DNA of 9,948 nt, from NCBI GenBank assembly GCA_005881235.1, contig VBEQ01000091.1:1-9948 (forward strand), read 5' to 3'. This DNA is from Chloroflexota bacterium (GTDB lineage: Bacteria > Chloroflexota > Dormibacteria > CF-121). The notes under the pieces are model-generated. The model worked only from the letters and a program-made list of their open reading frames with translations, had not been told where the DNA came from and made no database searches. Below, piece after piece: positions 1 through 6,702 of the stretch (positions within the stretch are counted from its first letter, which is position 1; every line of letters begins with the position of its first letter). The position numbers and the translations under genes were made by a program.

Positions 1-615
1 CGCCTCGGCGCGAGTCCGCACCTGCAGCTTGCGGTAAATGTTCCGCAGATGCGACTTGATCGTCCCCTCGCCCAGGCCGAGCCGGCCCGCGATGGCCTTG
101 TTGCTCGTGCCTTCTACGACCATCCGGAGGATCTCAGTCTCCCGCTCGGTGAGCGGTTCTGCCAGGGGCCGGCGGGATCGCTTGAGAGTTGACCCCAGGC
201 GCATGATGACGCGGCGGGTGAGGGCGTCATCGAGCTGGAACCGGCCGGCGTGGGCGTCCTGGATACTTCGGGCCAGGTTGACGGGGTCCACATCTTTGAG
301 GACGTAGCCCGACGCGCCCGCTGCCACCATCTCGACGATGTCCTCTTCCGCCTCGGATACGGTCAGGGCCAGGACCACCCGGTCTGGGTTCTCCTCTTTG
401 ATCGCGCGGGTAGCGGCGATTCCCCCCATTTCGGGCATGTTGAGGTCCATCAGGATCACGTCCGGTTTCAGCCGCCGAGACCCCTCGACCGCCTGCCGCC
501 CCGTCATCGCCTCGCCCACGATGTCGATCTCGGGAAAATCGCGCAGCATGCCCTGCACGCCCGCCCGGAAAATCGGCCGGTCATCAACGATCAGGACGCG
601 CACGCGGCTCTTCAC
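1..615 (-). CDS. NarL/FixJ-family response regulator (receiver + LuxR HTH), C-terminus cut by window edge
   Basis: This is a DNA-binding response regulator, the likely output partner of the kinase encoded just upstream. 205 codons are visible with no stop; a typical family member has about 210-220 residues, so only a short tail is missing. The receiver domain spans about residues 5-120. It has the acidic pair D11-D12, the phospho-acceptor D57 in the context LMDLNMPE, T85 and K107 (GYVLKD). A LuxR/GerE helix-turn-helix follows at about 155-205, starting LTERETEILRMV and continuing through NKAIAGRLGLGEGTIKSHL. The start is a GTG at 613-615. It overlaps the kinase stop codon (TGA, 612-614) as GTGA, which is typical of translational coupling; no strong ribosome binding site is visible. 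NarL-type regulators bind DNA as dimers after phosphorylation, and target genes cannot be read from this window. The family assignment is firm; the signal and regulon are unknown. Confidence 0.93.
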   Translation of the reverse strand, partial: MKSRVRVLIVDDRPIFRAGVQGMLRDFPEIDIVGEAMTGRQAVEGSRRLKPDVILMDLNMPEMGGIAATRAIKEENPDRVVLALTVSEAEEDIVEMVAAGASGYVLKDVDPVNLARSIQDAHAGRFQLDDALTRRVIMRLGSTLKRSRRPLAEPLTERETEILRMVVEGTSNKAIAGRLGLGEGTIKSHLRNIYRKLQVRTRAEA

Positions 616-2249
616 TCGGCGCGTTCCGCAGGACCGATCAGCGTGACGACCGTGCCTTCCAGCGTTTGGCTCACGATTTCCAGGGTTCCCCCCATCAGTT
701 CCGCCCGCTCGCGCATGCCCACCAGCCCGTAGGAGCCGACCTTTCTCGGATCCTCGGCGACCCGGCGGACGTCAAATCCCCGGCCGTCGTCGCGAACGGT
801 CATCACCCAGGGCGCTGACGACAGATCGAGCACGACCCAGAGGTTGCGCGCCCGGGAATGTTTGCGAACGTTCGAGAGGCTCTCGCGCAACACCTGGAAG
901 ATGACCTCTTTCTGCTCGGCCGGAATCACATTCTCCTCGCCGCGAATGTTGACGTTGGTCTCGACCAGGTTTACCCGGCCGAACTGGTCCACCAGCTTCA
1001 ACAGCGAGGCCAGCAGCCCCTCCGACCGGATGGTCTTTGGCCGCAGCGATTGCAGAATGTTGCGGGCGCCGGCCAGGATTTCCTCCGTCATGGAGCGGAG
1101 TTGCGGCAACAACTGGCCCGCGTCGTCCGGGTCGCGCTCGCGCCGCTGTTCGTAGTACTTGAACAGCGCCACGACCGCCGCCAGGTCCGAAGCGAGTCCG
1201 TCGTGGATCTCTCGTGCCAGGTTCAGCCGTTCCTGGAGGACGGCGACCTCGGCGACTCTGCTCGCCAGGCTGTGGGCCCGGAGCGCCGTCACCGCTTCCA
1301 CGGCCAGGTCCTCGAGGCGGACAGCATCCCGCCGGTCCAGCCGCCATGGGGTACGCCGTAAGAGCGCCAGCACCCCGATCGGCCGCTCCAGGGGCGGTGA
1401 CAGGGCAATGGCCGCGAAGCCGCGGTAACCAGCATCGACCCAGGCGGCCTCGTCGGGAGTTAATTCCTCGGCCGCAAGGTCCTCGACGGTGAAGACTTCG
1501 TTGTGCTCCAGCGCCCGCCGTAAGAGCCCGCTGCTGATGGACGCAACGCCTTCGGGCGCGGCGAGCGACTCGGTCGGGACGCCGGCGCGAAGCACGAACC
1601 GCCGCTGCTCGCCGAGTGTGTAGACCTGGCTGGCATCCACCTGGAGGAGATCGAGCGCTTGCTGGGCCGCGGCCAGCAGGATCGTCTGCAGATATCCGGC
1701 CATCTGCTCGGGCACCAGGCGCGAAGCCGGGGGCTCGGGCGCCATGGGTGCCGCCTCAGCTGTCGCTTCCTGAGCGTCCTGGGCTGTTTGAGCCGGCGCT
1801 TCCTCCACGGCCGGCACCACGACGGACTCAGGCTCCGGTTCAGTCTGCGCTTCCGCGGCCGGCGCCTCGGCCGCGGCTGGCTCCGCCACGGGTGTAACGG
1901 CAACGGGTTCGGGCTGCGCTTCGGCCAGGGCAGGCTCGGATGGTTTCGCCGCCTGGGTCCGCTCCATCGAGCGGGCGAAGAGCTCGAAGAAGTGGTCGAG
2001 TACGGCGCGCTCGTCCGGGCTCAGCTCGCCGTTGACGCCGGCGATCATCTCCGCGGCACTGGCTCGTGGCTCATGCCACGCCGCACCCGACTCGACCGCG
2101 CCACGGCGCAGCCGCCGGATCAGCTCCCGCAGCCGTTCGGCGGCAGCCGCCCGCTCTTCATTGCCCGGCTCGCGGGTGCGGGCGTGCGCCAGCTGCTCCG
2201 CAATTTCGGGAAAGTTGACCTCGAGGTAGTGAACAAGGACATCGTGCAT
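612..2249 (-). CDS. GAF-domain sensor histidine kinase, NarL/DesK-type (HisKA_3 + HATPase_c)
   Basis: This 545-residue kinase has no transmembrane segment or signal peptide, so it is probably a cytoplasmic sensor. Residues 1-98 form a charged, mostly helical N-terminal region I do not recognise. Residues 100-178 are an Ala/Pro/Glu-rich low-complexity linker. Residues 180-330 look like a GAF sensory domain. The HisKA_3 dimerisation domain follows, with phospho-acceptor H349 in REIHDGLASDLAA. The ATPase domain carries N460 (LRESLSNVRKH), the G1 box DDGRGF at 487-492 and a G2-like GSYGLVGMRERAELMGG stretch at about 505-521. By family knowledge it autophosphorylates H349 and passes the phosphate to D57 of the regulator it overlaps by 4 bp. 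The ATG start at 2247-2249 has only a weak purine stretch (GAGAA) upstream. The input ligand cannot be inferred; GAF domains bind small molecules, haem or other cofactors. Confidence 0.93.
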   Translation of the reverse strand: MHDVLVHYLEVNFPEIAEQLAHARTREPGNEERAAAAERLRELIRRLRRGAVESGAAWHEPRASAAEMIAGVNGELSPDERAVLDHFFELFARSMERTQAAKPSEPALAEAQPEPVAVTPVAEPAAAEAPAAEAQTEPEPESVVVPAVEEAPAQTAQDAQEATAEAAPMAPEPPASRLVPEQMAGYLQTILLAAAQQALDLLQVDASQVYTLGEQRRFVLRAGVPTESLAAPEGVASISSGLLRRALEHNEVFTVEDLAAEELTPDEAAWVDAGYRGFAAIALSPPLERPIGVLALLRRTPWRLDRRDAVRLEDLAVEAVTALRAHSLASRVAEVAVLQERLNLAREIHDGLASDLAAVVALFKYYEQRRERDPDDAGQLLPQLRSMTEEILAGARNILQSLRPKTIRSEGLLASLLKLVDQFGRVNLVETNVNIRGEENVIPAEQKEVIFQVLRESLSNVRKHSRARNLWVVLDLSSAPWVMTVRDDGRGFDVRRVAEDPRKVGSYGLVGMRERAELMGGTLEIVSQTLEGTVVTLIGPAERAE

Positions 2250-2265
2250 GGTGTTCTCAGCAGTG

Positions 2266-2283
2266 ACTTCGAACTATCGAAGT
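2266..2283. repeat. Perfect inverted repeat, operator-like
   Basis: ACTTCGA (2266-2272), a 4-nt centre and TCGAAGT (2277-2283) form a perfect 7-bp inverted repeat. It sits just upstream of the kinase start and overlaps the proposed -10/+1 region of the leftward promoter. An 18-bp dyad at this position fits binding of a dimeric regulator, possibly the neighbouring response regulator or an unlinked repressor. It could also fold as a small hairpin in the leader RNA. The symmetry is seen directly; the operator role is inferred. A 7-bp palindrome can occur by chance in a few kilobases, but the location makes it more notable. Confidence 0.4.
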
Positions 2284-2304
2284 TGGGACAGCAAGTTTTG
2301 TCAA
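2276..2304 (-). promoter_or_regulatory. Putative sigma70-type promoter for the kinase-regulator pair
   Basis: Read on the minus strand there is a perfect -35 hexamer, TTGACA, at 2304-2299. After a 17-nt spacer comes TTCGAT at 2281-2276, which matches the -10 consensus at only three of six positions and lacks the key A at position 2. A better hexamer, GATAGT (2278-2273), has a 20-nt spacer, which is too long. A start near 2268 would give a leader of about 20 nt before the kinase ATG at 2249. The weak -10 overlaps the palindrome, so activity may depend on a regulator. Confidence 0.4.
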
Positions 2305-2368
2305 GGGCAGTTCGGCGGATGTTCGTCGAGAGGCTAACCGTGTACAAAGATGTTACGGGAGCCAAAGC

Positions 2369-2374
2369 TATAAT
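2369..2374 (+). promoter_or_regulatory. Putative -10 element (TATAAT) for the diguanylate cyclase gene
   Basis: A perfect TATAAT lies 38 bp upstream of the cyclase start codon in an otherwise GC-rich region. Transcription would begin near 2381 and give a leader of about 32 nt. No hexamer at 16-18 nt spacing resembles TTGACA (2346-2351 reads AAAGAT), and there is no TGn extension. If this is real, the promoter probably needs an activator or a different sigma factor. An AGGA at 2396-2399 is the only Shine-Dalgarno-like stretch, about 13 nt from the TTG start. Confidence 0.4.
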
Positions 2375-2412
2375 GGCTGAGTCGCGGCTTCCCCCAGGAC
2401 CTGTGATCTTTA

Positions 2413-3906
2413 TTGACTGCTGAAACCGCCAGCATCCGGCTTTCCTACATCATCAACCACGATGTAACGAAGGCCGCGATGCAGAACTTCTCGGCCCGCA
2501 CGGGCATATCGCTGGCTGCCGACGCGACCGACGGCTACCAGATCCCGCCCGGGCTTCCGCAGAACGACTTCTGCCTCATCATGCAGAACTTCGGGCGCTG
2601 CGAAATGGTGCCCAACGCCGCCGCGCCGCTCCACGGCGACGAGCCCCAGCTGCGTTACGACGGCGCGCAGATCGGCCACCTGATCATCCCCATCTGCGAT
2701 GACCGGCACCTGCTCGGCCGTCTGGTGAGCGAGCCATTCGCCGTGTCCAAACCCGACTTCGCCACCGTCTACGAACTGGCGAGGGCGCTCCCGGTACATC
2801 CGGACAACCTGATGCGCGCGGTGGAGTCGGTGCCGGTGGTTTCCCAGGCGCACATCATGGAGGCCGCCAACCTGGTCCACACGCTGGTCCAGCATGTCGT
2901 CGCCCAGAACTACAAGCATCAGGACGAGCTCACGGTGCTGCGCGCCTTCGACAGCATCATGACCAATCTCAGTTACGAGGTGCTGAGCGACATGATCCTC
3001 AACCTGGGGACCCGCTTGCTGCGCGGCCAGGCATCGCTCCTCTTCCTTGCCGGCGAGCAAGGACAGCGTGAGGAGGCCTACTCCGGACCGGATCCGAATG
3101 GCACCGGTGACCTGCGACGGCTCCTGGTCGAAATGTCGGACTTCGTGCTGCAGTCGAAGCGACCGCTGTCCGTTCCGGACGCCTCGCAAAGTCCCTGGAC
3201 CCAGCATCTCCTGGGCCGCCAGGACGTGCAGGGCTCGATCACGATCACGCCATTGCTTCAGCAGGACCGGCTTCGCGGCACGCTGGGTATCTACGCCGGC
3301 GACGCGAGCCGCGACCCCGAGTCAGACCTCCACCTGTTGTCGATGCTCTCCGCGCAGGCTGTCAACAGTCTCGTGATGTTGGAGCGCTTGGTCGCGAGCG
3401 AGGAGCAGGCCCTCACCGATAGCCTCACCGGTCTCTACAACTACCGTTTCTTCCAGGAAAGCCTGCAGCGGGAGCTGAGCCGGGCCTCTCGCAGCAAAGC
3501 GCCACTTTCGTTGATCGTGCTCGACCTCGACAACTTCAAGGTCATCAATGACAACCACGGCCATCCCGTGGGTGACCGGGTGCTGCGCCATCTCGCCGAC
3601 CTGATCCAGCGACACAGCCGCAAGGCGAACGTCGTGGTCCGCTACGGCGGGGATGAGTTCTGCATCATCGTCCCGGAGGGCGAGCTCGAAACCGCGCGCG
3701 CCGTGGCTGAGCGCGTCCTCACCGAGATCCGCAACAATCCTTACGGCGACGAGGCCCATGGTGTCCCACCCCTGAGCCTCACCGTTAGCGCCGGCGTCAC
3801 GGCCTACCGCCCGGAAGAGGACAACGCCTTCTCGTTCTTCAAGCGGGCGGACGAAAACCTGCTGACGGCGAAGCGCACCGGCAAAGATCGAGTCGTCGCC
3901 GAGTAG
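2413..3906 (+). CDS. Diguanylate cyclase with PocR-like and GAF sensory domains (GGDEF)
   Basis: This 497-residue protein is predicted to make cyclic di-GMP from two GTP in the cytoplasm; no membrane segment is visible. Residues 9-115 resemble a PocR ligand-binding domain: SYIINHDVTKAAMQNFSARTG, then C54 and C63, then a PICDDRHLLGRLVSEPF core. The Cys normally found before the GL/PI core is Tyr82 here. A GAF-like region covers about 175-325, joined to a GGDEF domain at about 335-495. The GGDEF domain begins LTDSLTGLYNYRFF and has D371 and D373 (DLDNFK), N379-D380 and an intact GGDEF at 412-416, so it should be catalytic. The inhibitory I-site RxxD is RKAN (403-406), lacking the Asp. No EAL domain is present. 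The start is TTG at 2413-2415: an in-frame stop lies at 2404-2406, and the next start, ATG at 2479, would remove the first helix of the PocR-like domain despite a better ribosome site (GAAGG). Confidence 0.92.
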   Translation: MTAETASIRLSYIINHDVTKAAMQNFSARTGISLAADATDGYQIPPGLPQNDFCLIMQNFGRCEMVPNAAAPLHGDEPQLRYDGAQIGHLIIPICDDRHLLGRLVSEPFAVSKPDFATVYELARALPVHPDNLMRAVESVPVVSQAHIMEAANLVHTLVQHVVAQNYKHQDELTVLRAFDSIMTNLSYEVLSDMILNLGTRLLRGQASLLFLAGEQGQREEAYSGPDPNGTGDLRRLLVEMSDFVLQSKRPLSVPDASQSPWTQHLLGRQDVQGSITITPLLQQDRLRGTLGIYAGDASRDPESDLHLLSMLSAQAVNSLVMLERLVASEEQALTDSLTGLYNYRFFQESLQRELSRASRSKAPLSLIVLDLDNFKVINDNHGHPVGDRVLRHLADLIQRHSRKANVVVRYGGDEFCIIVPEGELETARAVAERVLTEIRNNPYGDEAHGVPPLSLTVSAGVTAYRPEEDNAFSFFKRADENLLTAKRTGKDRVVAE

Positions 3907-4182
3907 TTAGCGGCGCCGGTACGGCCGGCCGAGGGCGCGGCGGATCAACCAGGGGATCGTCGCCGCGACCAGGGGCTGGCCGAGGATCAGCGAGAGGCGC
4001 TCCAGCTTAGGGAACAGCTCCGCCGCCGTGTGTTCAAGGGCAAAGCCGTGCTCGTTGAGCTGGACGGTCAGCCGCTCCAGGTCGGTCGCCTCCGCCAGCA
4101 CGTAGGCGGAGAGCGCAGTGGCGCGCCTCGACGCCCGGCGATAGGCGCGCCAGGTTCTGACGGTCGCGAAGATGAGCAACAC
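3907..4182 (-). CDS. Small putative membrane-anchored protein downstream of gyrA, start codon uncertain
   Basis: I do not recognise the family. The canonical reading gives 91 residues from a GTG at 4180-4182 to a TAA at 3907-3909. It has a hydrophobic N-terminus (LLIFATV), then a basic stretch (RTWRAYRRASRR), an amphipathic helical middle and a basic C-terminus (IRRALGRPYRRR). The open frame continues upstream of the GTG as TLAVAIACAGVGLV, which would complete a full transmembrane helix followed by positive charges, as expected for an N-in or N-out anchor. That extension has no ATG, GTG or TTG; only CTG (4219-4221) or ACG (4222-4224) would fit. An AGGAGG (4236-4241 on the minus strand) lies upstream, within the last codons of gyrA. 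The gene follows gyrA by 41 bp with the GTG start and would nearly touch it with the earlier starts. A DUF948-like anchor protein is one guess. It could be a spurious frame, but hydrophobic-then-basic organisation favours a real gene. Confidence 0.5.
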   Translation of the reverse strand: MLLIFATVRTWRAYRRASRRATALSAYVLAEATDLERLTVQLNEHGFALEHTAAELFPKLERLSLILGQPLVAATIPWLIRRALGRPYRRR

Positions 4183-4223
4183 CAGGCCGACGCCGGCGCA
4201 AGCGATGGCGACGGCTGCCAGCG

Positions 4224-6674
4224 TTACTCTTCGGCCTCCTCCGTGCCGCCGACGCCGGCAATGGTGGCGACCGTGTCGCCTTCATCGAGCCGCATGATGA
4301 TGACGCCTTGCGTCTGCCGGCCCGCCACGCGGATGTTCTCGATCGGCGTGCGGATCACCTGGCCGCCTTCAGAGATGACGATCAACTGCTCCTCCTCGGG
4401 GTTGACCACGACGCGCATTCCGACCAGCGGACCGGTCCGATCGGTGACGGCCATTGTGAAAACGCCCTGGCCACCGCGAGAATGCGCCGGGTACTCGGCC
4501 AGCGGCGTGAGCTTGCCATAGCCTTTTGCGGAGACGACCAGCAGGTGCGCGTCGTTGCGCACGATGTCGAAACCGGCGACGAGCGCGTCCTTACGAAGGG
4601 TGATGCCCCGCACGCCGGTCGTATCGCGGCCCATGGGGCGAACCTGCTTCTCGCTGAAGCGCACCGCCTTGCCATCGGTGGTGGCGATGATCAGCTCGTC
4701 GCCGCCCGAGCTGAGCTTGACCCAGTTCAACTCGTCACCCTCCGCCAGGTTGATGGCAATCAGGCCATTGCGCCGAACCTGACTGTAGAGGCGTGCGGGT
4801 GTCTTCTTGATGGTGCCCTGTTTGGTGACCATCACCAGGTAACGATCCTCGGCCCAGTCGGTGATGCCGATCACGGCGGTGATCTTGTCCTTGGGGTCGA
4901 TGTCGATCAGGTTTGCCGCCGGCAATCCCTTGGCCTGGCGGTTGACGTCGGGAATCTCATGGACGCGTAGCCGGAAGACCGAGCCGTGGTTGGTGAAGAA
5001 CAACATGTCGGAGTGCGTGGAGGCGATGGCCAGGTGCTCCACGAAGTCGGACTCGACACGGGCCGCGCCGAGGATACCTTTGCCGCCACGGCGCTGCGGG
5101 CGATAGGTGGTGGCCGGTACCCGCTTGACGTAGCCGCGGTGCGTCAGGGTGACGACCACGTCTTCCTTGGGAACGAGGTCTTCTTCGTTGAGCTCGACGG
5201 AGCCCTGGAAGTCCAGCGTCGTGCGGCGGGCGTCGCCGTACTTCTTCTTGAGATCGCCCAGGTCGTCCTTGATGAGCAGCATGATCTTCGCCTCGTGCTG
5301 CAGGAGGTCTTCGAGATAGGCGATTCGCTTGATGACCTCCTCGTACTCCTCCATGACCTTGTTGCGCTCCAACCGAGTGAGGCGGCCCAAGCGCATGTCG
5401 ACGATGGCCTTCGACTGGCGCTCCGACAGCGTGAAGCGCTCCTGCAAGCGCTCCTGCGCGGTCTTCTCGTCCTGCGACTCGCGGATCGTCTTGATCACGG
5501 CATCCAGGTTGTCGAGGGCGATCTTGAGGCCTTCCAGGAGGTGCGCACGATCCCGGGCGCGCTCGAGTTCGTAGCGCGTCCGACGGGTGATGACGTCGCG
5601 ACGATGATCGATGTGGTGCTGGAGCAGGGCCTTGAGATTGAGGACCACTGGCCGGCCGTCCACCAGCGCCAGTGAGATCACCCCGAAGGTGGTCTGCAGG
5701 GCCGTGTGTTTGTAGAGATTGTTGAGCACGGTCAATGCACGGGCATCCTTCTTCAACTCGATGACGATGCGCATGCCCTGGCGGTCGGACTCGTCGTTCA
5801 GGTCCGCGATCCCTTCCAGCTTTCGCTCACCGACCAGCTCCGCGATACGCGCGACGAGCGTCGCCTTGTTGACCATGTAGGGGATTTCGGTGATGATGAT
5901 CCGCTCGCGGCCGTTCTTCGCCTCTTCGAAGGTGTGGCGGGCGCGCACGATCAGGCGACCATGACCGGTGCCGTAGGCGGCGGCGATGCCCTCGCGACCA
6001 ATGATGATGCCGCCCGTCGGGAAGTCCGGGCCCCTGACCAGCTTCATCAGGTCTTCGGTAGTGGCATCCGGATGCTCGATGAGGTAGATCTCGGCGTCGC
6101 AGACCTCGGCAAGGTTGTGCGGGGGAATGTTGGTCGTCATGCCGACCGCGATGCCCGACGAGCCGTTGAGCATCAGGTTCGGCAGCCGGGCGGGTAACAC
6201 GAGGGGCTCCTGGCGCGTCGCGGAATAGTTGTCGCCGAAGTCGACGGTGTTCTTCTCCAGGTCGACCAGCAATTCGGCGGCGATCGGCGCCAGCCGGGCC
6301 TCGGTATACCGGTAGGCGGCCGCCGAGTCGCCGTCGATCGACCCGAAGTTGCCCTGGCCGTCGACCAGCGGGTATCGCAGCGAGAAGTCCTGTGCCATGC
6401 GCACCAGGCTGTCGTAGACGGACATGTCGCCGTGGGGGTGATAGTGCTTGAGAACTTCGCCGATGATGGCGGCGCATTTCTGATAGCGGGCGCCGGGTGT
6501 CATCCCCTGCTCCTGCATCGCGTACAGGATCCGGCGATGCACCGGCTTCAGGCCGTCGCGAACATCTGGCAGCGCGCGGCTGACGATGACGCTCATCGCG
6601 TAATCCATGTAGCTCGAGCGCATCTCGTTCTCGAGCTGCAGCGGCAAGACGGTACCGATGTTCAGTGGTTCCAT
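4224..6674 (-). CDS. gyrA: DNA gyrase subunit A
   Basis: This is the DNA breakage-reunion subunit of gyrase (GyrA2GyrB2), which adds negative supercoils using ATP. All 816 residues are present, within the usual size range. The N-terminal domain has the start LENEMRSSYMDYAMSVIVSRALPDVRDGLKP, the quinolone region around HPHGDMSVYD (79-88) and the catalytic Tyr123 in RYTEARL. A coiled-coil follows at about 365-490. The C-terminal beta-pinwheel begins near 500 and carries the GyrA box QRRGGKG at 527-533, which separates GyrA from ParC. The tail is short and acidic (EEAEE). At the position equivalent to E. coli Ser83 there is Met84, while Asp87 is conserved as Asp88. The ATG start is supported by an AGAGG at 6684-6680, 5 nt upstream. 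It lies 28 bp after fabF and is probably co-transcribed with it. Confidence 0.98.
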   Translation of the reverse strand: MEPLNIGTVLPLQLENEMRSSYMDYAMSVIVSRALPDVRDGLKPVHRRILYAMQEQGMTPGARYQKCAAIIGEVLKHYHPHGDMSVYDSLVRMAQDFSLRYPLVDGQGNFGSIDGDSAAAYRYTEARLAPIAAELLVDLEKNTVDFGDNYSATRQEPLVLPARLPNLMLNGSSGIAVGMTTNIPPHNLAEVCDAEIYLIEHPDATTEDLMKLVRGPDFPTGGIIIGREGIAAAYGTGHGRLIVRARHTFEEAKNGRERIIITEIPYMVNKATLVARIAELVGERKLEGIADLNDESDRQGMRIVIELKKDARALTVLNNLYKHTALQTTFGVISLALVDGRPVVLNLKALLQHHIDHRRDVITRRTRYELERARDRAHLLEGLKIALDNLDAVIKTIRESQDEKTAQERLQERFTLSERQSKAIVDMRLGRLTRLERNKVMEEYEEVIKRIAYLEDLLQHEAKIMLLIKDDLGDLKKKYGDARRTTLDFQGSVELNEEDLVPKEDVVVTLTHRGYVKRVPATTYRPQRRGGKGILGAARVESDFVEHLAIASTHSDMLFFTNHGSVFRLRVHEIPDVNRQAKGLPAANLIDIDPKDKITAVIGITDWAEDRYLVMVTKQGTIKKTPARLYSQVRRNGLIAINLAEGDELNWVKLSSGGDELIIATTDGKAVRFSEKQVRPMGRDTTGVRGITLRKDALVAGFDIVRNDAHLLVVSAKGYGKLTPLAEYPAHSRGGQGVFTMAVTDRTGPLVGMRVVVNPEEEQLIVISEGGQVIRTPIENIRVAGRQTQGVIIMRLDEGDTVATIAGVGGTEEAEE

Positions 6675-6678
6675 TTAG

Positions 6679-6684
6679 ACCTCT
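6679..6684 (-). promoter_or_regulatory. Ribosome binding site of gyrA
   Basis: AGAGGT, read on the minus strand, ends four bases before the ATG at 6674. It is the clearest Shine-Dalgarno sequence in the window and fixes the gyrA start. By contrast plsX, fabF and the diguanylate cyclase gene have no such purine-rich site at normal spacing. Confidence 0.7.
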
Positions 6685-6702
6685 GGGCGCAAGAGCTGGT
6701 TT

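Noticed and set aside
1800..1950. Ala/Pro/Glu-rich repeats in the kinase as a mobile or tandem DNA repeat
   Set aside because: The units are irregular at the DNA level and keep the reading frame, consistent with a protein linker and not a DNA repeat array.
2266..2283. LexA (SOS) operator at the palindrome before the kinase
   Set aside because: Actinobacterial-type boxes need TCGAAC and GTTCGA halves 4 nt apart. Here the halves are closer and one is incomplete.
1659..2423. Open frame of 254 codons on the + strand opposite the kinase N-terminus
   Set aside because: Its Leu/Arg/Gly-rich product mirrors the Ala/Pro/Glu-rich linker codons. It has no motif and extends across the divergent promoter region.
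2410..3207. Open frame of 265 codons on the - strand opposite the cyclase
   Set aside because: It is antisense to a conserved multidomain protein, and the predicted product looks like a reverse-complement artefact.
3915..3929. Hairpin GCCGG-TACGG-CCGGC as a terminator for the converging genes
   Set aside because: The stem is only 5 bp, there is no T-run on either strand, and it lies inside the codons of the small protein.
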